From Pedobacter yulinensis (GTDB lineage Bacteria > Bacteroidota > Bacteroidia > Sphingobacteriales > Sphingobacteriaceae): a DNA stretch of 64,000 bases. The stretch is from positions 1,103,769 through 1,167,768 of the forward strand of contig NZ_KZ686268.1 in the NCBI RefSeq assembly GCF_003029735.1, read 5' to 3'. The notes beneath the pieces are model-generated. The model made no database searches. It was not told the origin of the DNA and saw only the letters and a program-made list of their open reading frames with translations. Positions 8,739 through 16,991 of the stretch are shown here, piece after piece (position 1 is the stretch's first letter; each line of letters starts with the position of its first letter). The position numbers and the translations under genes were made by a program.

Positions 8739-10616
8739 TTAGTCAAGAACAAGCTGGCTCCAGTCATTCCGGCCTGGTTTTTTCAGCTGTTTGCGGCGGT
8801 CGTCCATTACTTTTTTGATCCGGGTGCCAAAGGTCCAGCAGGTGCTTTGTCGCAATGTAAGCAGCTCGGAAAGTTTGTGTGAGGAAATCTTGCCTTTGGT
8901 AGAGTAGACGAGATAAATCATATAGAACGCCTTGTTGATCGGTATGCGGGTATTGTGAAAAATGGTATAGCTGGTTACCGACTCTTCATAGCTGCACTTG
9001 GCACAGCGCCGGCTGTGCGCTATATGTCCGGAGTAATAGTGGTCGTTGCCGCATTTTTTGCAGGCGTATCCATGCTGCCATTTCAGCCGGGCCAGAAAAT
9101 CGTAACAACTGTCTTTGTCTGGATAGATGCGGCTGAATTCTTCGAAATCCACATCGGCAGACATGACCCGGTCACGTGTTACCTTTGCAACATTGTGCTG
9201 CAGTTCGAAGTTGTCCTGTTCCAGCAGGACATTCATGCGCGAGATCTCTTCGGCCTGCTGCTGGAGCAACTGGTTTGCCTTTTCCAGTTCTTCATTTTTC
9301 TTTTCAATGATCAGCGATTTATGAAATACCTCCCTTGTGCGTTCACTTACCTGCAATTCAAGTTCGTTGTTCAGGGTGTCTTTGAGCCGTGCATTGATGG
9401 TCATTTGCCTGAACATCTTTTGCTGTGCCTTGTCTTTTTTCTTCTTCAGGATACGAACTTTATCGCCGATCGCAAAAGAAAGGAAGACCATTTCAAGAAC
9501 AAAACAGAATCCGAGGCTGTAATAGCTGATTACGCCGAAATTCAGGGATGAGAACCCCAGCATAATCAGGAATTTCAGAAGAAAGCCAATAAAAAGGAAG
9601 CTGTAACCCAGTACGAAAAAGCGGGCGGGCTGGTAACCTTGCCGGTAAATATAGATGCCGGTGAAAAATGCCGTTGCCAGGGGAAGGGCTTCTACGAATT
9701 TGTAATTAAGCAGCGAGCGGTCAATAAAATAGGCATAGAGCAGGAAGCCGGTACGCAGGGCAATGACGCCCAGAATAAAGCGGTTGAGCCGCGGTGCCTT
9801 GGCTTTTACGTACAGCAGCTCGCGCGTAAACAGGAGGGCAAATACGCCAACGGCATACAAAGCAAAGGCGTAAGCCACCTGGTTCCATTCGGGCCAATGC
9901 GGCCACAGGTACTGGTAGGCAATACCATCGGTACTCATTTCGTAAAAACCCACGCTGAGGTTGTACAGGACATAATAGAGGTACTGTTTCTGCCTGATGG
10001 CAATGAACATGATCAGGTTATAGAAACTGAATACCAGGATCATGCCGTAGAAAATGCCGAAATAAAAATACTCGTTCAGGGCATAACCAATGAAATAGTC
10101 TACCGAACGCAACACAATGATCACATCTGCAATTTGTGCGGAACGTATCCTGAAATACCACGTTTGGGTGCCGGTTTGAGTGTTGTCCAGCCGAATTTCG
10201 AAGTTCTTATGCAGAATGCTGCGGTTGCCGAAACTGTATTCGTCGCCGAGGCGCCGGAAAAGATATGTGCCGTTTTTTTGGGGTACCCAGACTTCAATGT
10301 CATCAATGGTCTGGTCAAAGAATTCAAGCAGGTAAGGATTGCCGGTGACCTGCTTTTGGTCAATGCGGATGCGAAACCAGTATGTACTTCCCAAATTCAA
10401 GGTTTGGGGCGTACTCTTCGCGCTGGGCCTGAATCGTGCTGAATATACCGGGCTGCTTACTTCGGCAAAGCTGAGTCTGCCCGAAGGGTCTTCAAGCGTT
10501 TCGATCTGGCCGAACGAAAAAATATGTTCCCGCAGCCGGTCATTTAATTCAACCGCCTGCTGTGCGGGAACTTTAAAAAAGCTGAGAATAAATAATAAAG
10601 TCAGTAATGCCCTCAC
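8739..10616 (-). CDS. 7TM-DISM membrane sensor fused to an IS1595-type transposase zinc ribbon
   Basis: The 625-residue protein has a signal peptide (1-19), a DISMED2-type periplasmic beta-sandwich (about 25-170), seven membrane helices (about 180-385) and a coiled coil (about 388-475). It ends in a zinc ribbon with C519-x2-C522 and C538-x2-C541. The segment after the ribbon (TIFHNTRIPINKAF, then KISSHKLSELLTLRQSTCW) matches the helix-turn-helix that follows the ribbon in IS1595/ISXO2 transposases. The DDE nuclease domain is absent. DISM proteins sense carbohydrates or other ligands outside the cell; here the output domain is DNA-binding in type. It lies 27 bases behind a META lipoprotein gene and directly upstream of susC. 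Control of the susCD-GH30 operon is my inference. Confidence 0.85.
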   Translation of the reverse strand: MRALLTLLFILSFFKVPAQQAVELNDRLREHIFSFGQIETLEDPSGRLSFAEVSSPVYSARFRPSAKSTPQTLNLGSTYWFRIRIDQKQVTGNPYLLEFFDQTIDDIEVWVPQKNGTYLFRRLGDEYSFGNRSILHKNFEIRLDNTQTGTQTWYFRIRSAQIADVIIVLRSVDYFIGYALNEYFYFGIFYGMILVFSFYNLIMFIAIRQKQYLYYVLYNLSVGFYEMSTDGIAYQYLWPHWPEWNQVAYAFALYAVGVFALLFTRELLYVKAKAPRLNRFILGVIALRTGFLLYAYFIDRSLLNYKFVEALPLATAFFTGIYIYRQGYQPARFFVLGYSFLFIGFLLKFLIMLGFSSLNFGVISYYSLGFCFVLEMVFLSFAIGDKVRILKKKKDKAQQKMFRQMTINARLKDTLNNELELQVSERTREVFHKSLIIEKKNEELEKANQLLQQQAEEISRMNVLLEQDNFELQHNVAKVTRDRVMSADVDFEEFSRIYPDKDSCYDFLARLKWQHGYACKKCGNDHYYSGHIAHSRRCAKCSYEESVTSYTIFHNTRIPINKAFYMIYLVYSTKGKISSHKLSELLTLRQSTCWTFGTRIKKVMDDRRKQLKKPGRNDWSQLVLD

Positions 10617-10643
10617 ATGCCTGGCCGGTTGCCCTTTTATCGA

Positions 10644-11039
10644 TTAGTTGGTTTTTGAAAAAACCAGTAGCTTCTGGCCGTCGTCTGACAGCACAAGTTT
10701 CGCGCCTTCCATTTTAACGGTGTTGGCGCGTTCCAATGCGCTGATATAAGCCTGTTCAAATTCGCTCAATTGTTCACAGAACATTTTTGTAGAGATGATC
10801 TCGCCAATGCGGATCTTATTGCCTGTTACTTCGACACTGCCTCCGAAGCCGTTGCAAAAAGCTTTGCCGCCAATCTTATTGCCGTCAATATTTAAGGTGC
10901 CTTTACCGTTAGCCGGGAGCGTTTTGCCCGGAAGCTCGGTCAGTTCCCATTTAGATCCGTTCAGGCTGGCCAGGTCAACCTTCTCCAGGCAGCTGCCAAG
11001 CAGGCAGGCGAGGAATAATACATATAGATAGTTTTTCAT
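10644..11039 (-). CDS. META-domain lipoprotein
   Basis: The 131-residue protein has a lipoprotein signal ending at LLGSC (cysteine near residue 16). A single META/HslJ-like domain follows, with SKWELTELPGKTL and the later GNKIRIGEIISTKMFC segment typical of this fold. Members are envelope proteins of unclear function, some linked to stress or antibiotic resistance. I chose the ATG at 11039 because it starts directly with the signal peptide; an upstream ATG would add eight residues. It is the first gene of the leftward cluster, 27 bases before the DISM sensor, and probably co-transcribed with it. Confidence 0.87.
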   Translation of the reverse strand: MKNYLYVLFLACLLGSCLEKVDLASLNGSKWELTELPGKTLPANGKGTLNIDGNKIGGKAFCNGFGGSVEVTGNKIRIGEIISTKMFCEQLSEFEQAYISALERANTVKMEGAKLVLSDDGQKLLVFSKTN

Positions 11040-11251
11040 AGCAGGGTGTTTATGGTACAACAATATTCATACAGCCGGTTTGCGGTAACCCACCCGGCCG
11101 GATAACCGGGGTTTGTACGCATCGGAAGGGATGCGGCAGCACATCCGTATCTATTCAAAAATACATATAATTCTTTGTTCGGGGCAATTGGCAGGGATGG
11201 TTTCTTGCAGCAATGCCCTAAAATGGGCAATATTGTAAATCACAAGATGTT

Positions 11252-12166
11252 ATGAACGGGTCGGTTATCCGCTTTATTTTTTTTGGCAATTACTTCGTTG
11301 GCCTGCTGGCAGTCGCACTGACCGCAGAGGCCAGTTTGCAATTGCGTCTTCCTGCCTGTTCGCCCGCTTATTATTTGCTGCTTTTTCTCGCTCCTGTTGT
11401 GTATTACACCTATGCATATATCGGCAAGGGCACCCAGGTTGGCACCAGCAATGCCCGTACGCGCTGGTACCAGGAGCACCGCCACTTTGTACGCAGCAGC
11501 CAGGTGGCGTTATCGGTTGTGTGTATGGCGCTGCTGCTTTGGTTGGTTGGCCGTAACTTTTCATCAATCATGACCCTGCCTCCAGACTATTGGCTCAGCA
11601 TCGGTGTCCTGGTTCTGGCCGCCGCGCTGTACTACGGCCTGCTCCCGGCGCCCGCAGCATGGCTGAACCTGCGCAATACGGGGTGGCTAAAGGCATTTGT
11701 GATCGGCTTCGTCTGGGCCTGCTGCGTAAACGTTTTGTTGCTTGTGGTGTTAAAGGTCGAGCGGGGCGTGGCAGAAGAAGACCTGCCCTTATGGATCTGG
11801 CTGTTTATAAAGAACTGGATGTTCTGTACGGTAAATGCCATCCTGTTCGATATCAAGGATTACCCGAGCGATGCGAACCGGCATTTGCGTACGTTCGTGG
11901 TTCGTTTCGGCCTGCGCCGCACCATATTTTACATTCTGATACCCCTTCTGCTCATCGGTCTTCTCTCGCTCTTCGTGTTTGCCTGGTTCAGGGCCTTCAG
12001 TCCGTTACAGGTTCTCTTCAATGTTCTGCCGTTTATCGCTACCATTGCGGTCGCGTATTCCATGCACAAACGGCAGCCGATTCTTTATTACCTGATGGTG
12101 ATCGACGGACTCATCTTGTTTAAAGCGTTATGCGGCATTCTTGGTATGCAATTTTCAGGGGCATGA
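11252..12166 (+). CDS. UbiA-like prenyltransferase family membrane protein
   Basis: The 304-residue protein has about eight membrane helices. Its second half carries the UbiA loop NAILFDIKDYPSDANRHLRT, corresponding to the conserved second Asp-rich motif (YDxxDxxxDxxxG type). The first Asp-rich loop, expected after helix 2, is replaced by GKGTQVGTSNARTRWYQEHR and has no aspartates. UbiA enzymes join prenyl chains to aromatic rings; loss of the first motif, which binds the prenyl diphosphate through magnesium, casts doubt on ordinary catalysis. It overlaps the next gene by an ATGA, so the two are translated as a unit. The family is likely, the function open. Confidence 0.72.
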   Translation: MNGSVIRFIFFGNYFVGLLAVALTAEASLQLRLPACSPAYYLLLFLAPVVYYTYAYIGKGTQVGTSNARTRWYQEHRHFVRSSQVALSVVCMALLLWLVGRNFSSIMTLPPDYWLSIGVLVLAAALYYGLLPAPAAWLNLRNTGWLKAFVIGFVWACCVNVLLLVVLKVERGVAEEDLPLWIWLFIKNWMFCTVNAILFDIKDYPSDANRHLRTFVVRFGLRRTIFYILIPLLLIGLLSLFVFAWFRAFSPLQVLFNVLPFIATIAVAYSMHKRQPILYYLMVIDGLILFKALCGILGMQFSGA

Positions 12167-12813
12167 AGAAAAGGGGCTATGACCGGATAGCGGCGCATTA
12201 TGACTGGATGAGCCGGCTGGTGTTTGGCGGGGCGCAGGTCAGGGCACAGACCGACCACCTGGGCGAACTTACCGCTGGCCGGCGTCTTTTGATTGCCGGT
12301 GGGGGCACGGGCTGGATACTTGACGAGTTGGCAAAGACACCGCAGGCGCTTGATATCGTTTACGTGGAAACATCTGAGCAGATGACCAGGTTGTCTGAAG
12401 GCCGTGCCAGGGGCAACAACAGGATTGAGTTTGTAAAGGCTTCTGCGGTGAATTATTCAACTGAGAACCCATTCGATGTGATTTTTACCCCGTTTATTTT
12501 CGATCACTTTGCGCAGGCCGGGGCAGAGGAACTCTTTGCAAACCTGGACCGGCTGCTGGTTCCCGGCGGGCGATGGATATATGCGGACTTTAAAAAGCCT
12601 GAGCCAGCTGATGCCTGGTGGCAGCAAATGTTAGCTAAAATCATGTACCGTTTTTTCAACCTGCTGGACATTGTTGAGGTCAGGCACATGCCAGATATGG
12701 AGCAGGTATTTCTGAGCCGCGGCTATCGCCGGATGCGCTGGCAATCGTACTATGGGGGCCTGATCGATTCTGGCGTCTTTATCAAAAAGCACAAGACAGA
12801 ATCCAGCCTTTAA
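12163..12813 (+). CDS. Class I SAM-dependent methyltransferase (UbiE-like)
   Basis: The 216-residue cytosolic methyltransferase has the SAM-binding glycine motif LIAGGGTGW (near residues 44-52). The acidic end of strand 2 is YVETSEQM, followed by FDVIFTPFIFDHF and the late LLVPGGRWIYADF motif. Its N terminus (YDRIAAHYDWMSRLVFG) resembles UbiE/COQ5. I chose the ATG at 12163, which forms an ATGA overlap with the UbiA-like gene and follows CAGGGG; a further ATG lies 33 bases upstream. Pairing with a UbiA-type protein suggests work on a lipid-linked ring or quinone, but the substrate is not shown. A palindrome starts right at the stop codon. Confidence 0.88.
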   Translation: MKKRGYDRIAAHYDWMSRLVFGGAQVRAQTDHLGELTAGRRLLIAGGGTGWILDELAKTPQALDIVYVETSEQMTRLSEGRARGNNRIEFVKASAVNYSTENPFDVIFTPFIFDHFAQAGAEELFANLDRLLVPGGRWIYADFKKPEPADAWWQQMLAKIMYRFFNLLDIVEVRHMPDMEQVFLSRGYRRMRWQSYYGGLIDSGVFIKKHKTESSL

Positions 12814-12844
12814 AGGTGGTAACTTTCATAAAGTTACCAACTTT
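12812..12844. repeat. 33-bp palindrome (copy 1) at the end of the methyltransferase gene
   Basis: The arms AAAGGTGGTAACTTT (12812-12826) and AAAGTTACCAACTTT (12830-12844) differ by one base from perfect symmetry, with a 3-base loop. The right arm is identical to that of the copy at 49694. It begins at the stop codon between two convergent genes, so a role in transcription termination is likely. Confidence 0.6.
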
Positions 12845-12885
12845 GATCCAATATTTCTGAAAAAGAGAATTATTTTCTTTTAAAT

Positions 12886-14148
12886 TTAAGCCTGTTTAAG
12901 CTCAAAAATTGTGATCTCCGGCAGCATGCCGACCCGGCCCGGATAGCCTAAGAAGCCGTAACCTACATTGACGTACAATTGCTGGCGTTTTTCCTGGTAT
13001 AAGCCCGCCCACTCCTTGTAAATGTATTGGACCGGGCTCCACTGGAACTGGTCGAGCCTGACGCCGAACTGCATGCCATGGGTATGCCCGCTGAACATGG
13101 CATCGATCTGCGGATATTTTTCCAGCACTTCTCCCCGCCAGTGCGATGGATCATGAGACAGCAGCAGTTTGACAGGCAAATCATCAGTATCTTTTACAGC
13201 AAGGTCCAGCCGACCGTATTTCGGGAACCGACCCATTCCCCAATTTTCAATACCCAGAATACCGATCTCCTCTCCATCTACTTTTAAGCGGCGATGTTCA
13301 TTCATCAGCAGGTCGTATCCCATGACCTTGTGCACGGCCTTGAGGTCGTTCAGGTTCTTTGTACGTGCTGCAGAAGGATTGCGGCCGAAATAATAGTCAC
13401 CATAATCATGGTTTCCCAGCGAGGAGTATACCCCCAGGGGCGCCTTTACCTTTGCAAAAATGTCCTGATAGTCGCGCATTTCGCTAGCCAGGTTGTTAAC
13501 CAGGTCGCCGGTAAAAAAAACAAAATCGGGCTTCTCGCTCAAAAGCAGATCAATCCCGCCCTGAACGGCCTTCCGGTTGTAAAAACTCCCGGAGTGGATA
13601 TCTGATATCTGGGCCATTTTGATGCCGTCAAACGCTTTGGGCAGATTGGGTAACACCAGCTTCTGGCGGCGAACCCGGTAATCATATGCGCCGGAGATGA
13701 TGCCCCAGCTAAGCGAACTCAGCGGGATCGCGGCGGCAACCAGGCCCGTCTTTACAAGAAAGGCCGAGCGGCTGATCGGTTCGCCGGCATGTACCGGCTC
13801 AGGATCTGCAGACGAAAGCGTTTTACTCTTTCGTGCGTAACGCCATAGTTTTATTCCACCGCGGCGTATGTCATCGACCAGCAGGAAAGGCAGCATAATG
13901 ATCTTGCAGACTACAGTCAGAAAAAACGCCACCAGGATAACAGACCTGATGGTCAGGTAAAGGTTCAGGTAAATGCTGCAGAAAACCCCGACGATCAGCA
14001 CAATGCTGTACCCCCAATAGAGCACCGTAAAAATTCGCTTTGTGCGTGGCCTCCACTTGTGGAAAACCGATAACAAGGCTTTATAACAATAAACATCAAA
14101 TGCCAGGACAAACAGCGAGGCAAGGATCAGTAAGGAAGTTCTTCCCAT
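12886..14148 (-). CDS. Membrane-anchored metallophosphoesterase (YkuE-like)
   Basis: The 420-residue protein has three N-terminal membrane helices (about 1-25, 40-62, 68-92) and a fourth near 128-150. A calcineurin-like phosphoesterase domain starts at about 165. All metal-binding motifs are present: D183 and H185 (SDIH), D215 and N219 (TGDLVNN), N246-H247-D248 (GNHD), LSHDPSHW and the terminal SGHTHGMQFG. Relatives cleave phosphodiesters or phosphomonoesters such as UDP-sugars or phospholipids; the substrate is unknown. The catalytic domain topology relative to the membrane is uncertain. It is convergent with the methyltransferase gene and monocistronic. Confidence 0.93.
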   Translation of the reverse strand: MGRTSLLILASLFVLAFDVYCYKALLSVFHKWRPRTKRIFTVLYWGYSIVLIVGVFCSIYLNLYLTIRSVILVAFFLTVVCKIIMLPFLLVDDIRRGGIKLWRYARKSKTLSSADPEPVHAGEPISRSAFLVKTGLVAAAIPLSSLSWGIISGAYDYRVRRQKLVLPNLPKAFDGIKMAQISDIHSGSFYNRKAVQGGIDLLLSEKPDFVFFTGDLVNNLASEMRDYQDIFAKVKAPLGVYSSLGNHDYGDYYFGRNPSAARTKNLNDLKAVHKVMGYDLLMNEHRRLKVDGEEIGILGIENWGMGRFPKYGRLDLAVKDTDDLPVKLLLSHDPSHWRGEVLEKYPQIDAMFSGHTHGMQFGVRLDQFQWSPVQYIYKEWAGLYQEKRQQLYVNVGYGFLGYPGRVGMLPEITIFELKQA

Positions 14149-14215
14149 TAGATTCCGGAATTTTGGTTAGCTTGTCAAATAGGGTGCCATGGCAACCGGT
14201 CTGACAGGCCGTCAG

Positions 14216-15712
14216 TTATCGCAGGTCCTCGTCTTCGTTATCCTCATCTCCAAACTCTGCGTTGAACAGGCTGCCGAACATATCTGAAAAGCCCGTTCCG
14301 CCTGCCATGTTGTTTTTACTAAGCTGTGAAAACTCGGCCAGACCGTGCAGCACAAACTCCATCATCACCAGCGTCTGGTTCTCTGTAAGTTTGCTGTGAA
14401 ATTTTTTGACCAGGTCGTACAAGCCGGGCACTTCCATTAAGAGCTTTTTATACTGCACCTGCGATAGCTGATCAGTCAGGTCTACAGTATGCCCCTCGCT
14501 GAACCATTCTGTAATAATTGCGTATGGGTTGGCCCGCTTGCTCTTTTTGGCTTTCTCCGGATCGGGGAAGTAACGGGTGAACAGCGTCTTGATGGCTTTC
14601 CCGATCAGGGTGTTGGCCACATGCACTGGTCCCTCCAGTTCACCTTCGTATACCAGTTCAATTTTACCGGTAATGGCCGGCGTAATGCCGCTCAGATCGG
14701 AAAGCCTGACAAAGGTGCTTTTTTCGTCATTCACAATCATACGCCGCTCGGCCGTACTGATCAGGTTTTCGTAAGCCGAGATGGTAAGCCGGGCAGATAC
14801 CCCCGACTTCTGGTCAATGTACTCGCTTTTCCGGGCTTCGAAAGCGACCTGTTCTACCAGGTCCTTCAGCAATCCGTCGGCCTCGACCTGCGTTTTCTGC
14901 TCGTCGGTAAGTTTCGCTTCCTGGAAAGTGATTTTGCGCGAAATATCAATGCTCTTCGGGTAATGGGTCAGAATCTGGCTTTCAATCCGGTCCTTAAGCG
15001 GCGTTACAATTGAGCCACGGTTGGTATAATCTTCAGGATTGGCAGTAAAAACAAACTGAATATCAAGTGGGAGGCGCAATTTGAAGCCCCTGATCTGGAT
15101 GTCTTTTTCCTGCAGCATGTTAAACAAAGCCACCTGGATGCGCGCCTGGAGGTCGGGCAACTCATTGATAACAAATATGCCGCGGTGGGCCCGGGGTATC
15201 AGTCCGTAGTGAATCACACGCTCATCGTTGTAATTCAGCTTCAGACTTGCTGCTTTGATTGGATCTACATCACCCACGAGGTCAGCTACTGTCACGTCAG
15301 GCGTGGCCAGTTTTTCCGTGTAGCGTTCTGAACGGTGCAGCCAGGCAACAGGCGTTTCGTCGCCTCGCGCCTCGATCTGTGACCGGCCATACCAGGAAAT
15401 CGGCTGAAGCGGGTCTTCGAAGATCTCGCTGCCGGCAATGTAAGGCACGTATTCGTCGAGCAAATTGACCATTAATCGGGCAATCCTAGTTTTCGCCTGG
15501 CCGCGAAGACCGAGCAGCAGCACGTTATGCCTTGACAGCAGCGCGGTTTGCAATTCCGGAATGACTGTTTCCTCGTAACCTAAAATTCCCTGGAAACCTT
15601 CTTTATTGGTACGCAGGAGTTGGATGAGGTTTGAGCGAAGCTCTTCTTTTACCGAGCGGCTGCGGTAGCCGCTTTTTTTAAGTTCGCCGAGTGTTGTTAT
15701 GTTGATGTCCAT
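14216..15712 (-). CDS. MoxR/magnesium-chelatase-I-like AAA+ ATPase
   Basis: This 498-residue AAA+ protein belongs to the group that works with VWA proteins. The Walker A is LLLGLRGQAKTR, with alanine before the lysine rather than glycine. The Walker B is IFVINELPDL, with Asn-Glu in place of Asp-Glu. A sensor segment FVFTANPEDYTNRG follows. The C-terminal third is alpha-helical. I chose the ATG at 15712 (MDINITTLGELKKSGYRSRS), which lies 20 bases after the stop of the VWA gene; a longer start would run back into it. MoxR-VWA pairs act as chaperones or metal inserters. No chelatase subunit H or tetrapyrrole gene is adjacent. Confidence 0.88.
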   Translation of the reverse strand: MDINITTLGELKKSGYRSRSVKEELRSNLIQLLRTNKEGFQGILGYEETVIPELQTALLSRHNVLLLGLRGQAKTRIARLMVNLLDEYVPYIAGSEIFEDPLQPISWYGRSQIEARGDETPVAWLHRSERYTEKLATPDVTVADLVGDVDPIKAASLKLNYNDERVIHYGLIPRAHRGIFVINELPDLQARIQVALFNMLQEKDIQIRGFKLRLPLDIQFVFTANPEDYTNRGSIVTPLKDRIESQILTHYPKSIDISRKITFQEAKLTDEQKTQVEADGLLKDLVEQVAFEARKSEYIDQKSGVSARLTISAYENLISTAERRMIVNDEKSTFVRLSDLSGITPAITGKIELVYEGELEGPVHVANTLIGKAIKTLFTRYFPDPEKAKKSKRANPYAIITEWFSEGHTVDLTDQLSQVQYKKLLMEVPGLYDLVKKFHSKLTENQTLVMMEFVLHGLAEFSQLSKNNMAGGTGFSDMFGSLFNAEFGDEDNEDEDLR

Positions 15713-15731
15713 GTATGTTCGTTGTTCGCGG

Positions 15732-16829
15732 CTAGCGTACTGTTCGCCTGCGATTCTTAATGTAATCTTCAAAAATATATTCGCCCAGGCCGTTCAGCGA
15801 GCTGTAAAAGGCCCGTCCGCCGTTGATCTCTGTGAATTGCCTTACAAACTGCTGCAGGTAAGGGTCTTTAGCGATCATGAAGGTGGTGATCGGAATGTTG
15901 AGCCGCTTGCACTGTGCTGCCATGTTCAGCGTCTTGTTTATTACCTTGCGGTCCAGGCCCATGCTGTTTTTGTAATAACGGCCGTTTTCCTTCAGGCAGG
16001 TAGGTTTACCGTCGGTGATCATAAAGATCTGTTTGTTGTGTGTTTTCCTTCTTCTAAGCAGATCGGCCGCCAGCTCGAGTCCGGCGAATGTATTGGTATG
16101 GTATGGCCCAACCTGCAGATAAGGTAAATCTTTAATGCTGATGGGCCAGGCGTCGTTTCCGAACACCACAATGTCAAGGGTGTCTTTCGGATACCGCGTT
16201 TTGATCAGTTCGGCCAGAGCCATGGCCACTTTTTTCGCCGGCGTAATCCGGTCTTCACCATAAAGGATCATGCTGTGCGAGATGTCGATCATCAGCACGG
16301 TCGAGGTAAGTGTCTTGTAATCTTTCTCTTCAACTTCCAGATCGCGCTCAGTTAACGTGAAATTGCCGATGCCGTGGTTGATCTGCGCATTGTGTATGGA
16401 GGCGGTCATGTCGATCTGATCCAGGCTGTCGCCGAAGTTGAACTCCCGCCTGTCTGCATTTTTTTCCTCGCCTACGCCCGAAATGTTGCTGTTGTGGTTT
16501 CCTCGTCCGGCCTTTTTCAGTTTGCCGAATATTTCTTCCAGTGCCGATTTGCGAATGGTCTGCTCAGTTTTTGCAGTGATCTTCAGTTCACCATCTGCAG
16601 GATCCTCGTTCAGGTAACCCTTGTCTTTCAGATCCTGTATAAAATCGCCGATGCCGTAATCGTTGCCGGTCAGTTTGTATTGTTTGTCCAGCTCGTTGAG
16701 CCAGGAAAGCGCTTCGCCGGCATCGCCTGCGGTGTAGTTGAGCAACTCGCTGAAAAGCTTGAGCAACTCGTCGAAGCCGCCTTTCGGCAGATCGCCGGGC
16801 AAAAAATCTGTAAATCTGAAACCGCGCAT
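15732..16829 (-). CDS. VWA-domain protein partner of the AAA+ ATPase
   Basis: The 365-residue protein has a helical N-terminal half and a C-terminal von Willebrand A domain. An intact MIDAS motif DISHS (in TVLMIDISHSMILYG) is followed by the later threonine and aspartate sites (ITDGKP). It resembles the chelatase-D/CoxE-like class that binds a substrate through magnesium while the MoxR-type ATPase remodels it. I start at the ATG at 16829 (MRGFRFTDFLPGD). An in-frame upstream start at 16961 would add 44 residues rich in Cys, Trp and Ser that do not look like this family. The gene directly precedes the ATPase gene. Confidence 0.9.
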   Translation of the reverse strand: MRGFRFTDFLPGDLPKGGFDELLKLFSELLNYTAGDAGEALSWLNELDKQYKLTGNDYGIGDFIQDLKDKGYLNEDPADGELKITAKTEQTIRKSALEEIFGKLKKAGRGNHNSNISGVGEEKNADRREFNFGDSLDQIDMTASIHNAQINHGIGNFTLTERDLEVEEKDYKTLTSTVLMIDISHSMILYGEDRITPAKKVAMALAELIKTRYPKDTLDIVVFGNDAWPISIKDLPYLQVGPYHTNTFAGLELAADLLRRRKTHNKQIFMITDGKPTCLKENGRYYKNSMGLDRKVINKTLNMAAQCKRLNIPITTFMIAKDPYLQQFVRQFTEINGGRAFYSSLNGLGEYIFEDYIKNRRRTVR

Positions 16830-16991
16830 ATCTTTTAAAGGAACAACTAAGTTAAAAGTTTGGTCAGGCAATTTTTTAAGGCGGATGTCATTTTTGGTAC
16901 ACCCCGCCCAACCGGTTGCGGAGCTGCAGACTGCTGCGTTACAGAACCTTCTTTCAACCATCCGGAGCGGTCCTGGTGCGGCCGGACCCTT

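Noticed and set aside
8739..9260. Remnant of an IS1595-type insertion sequence
   Set aside because: The zinc ribbon is in frame with a complete sensor protein, no DDE domain or terminal inverted repeats were found, and the gene reads as a designed fusion rather than an insertion scar.
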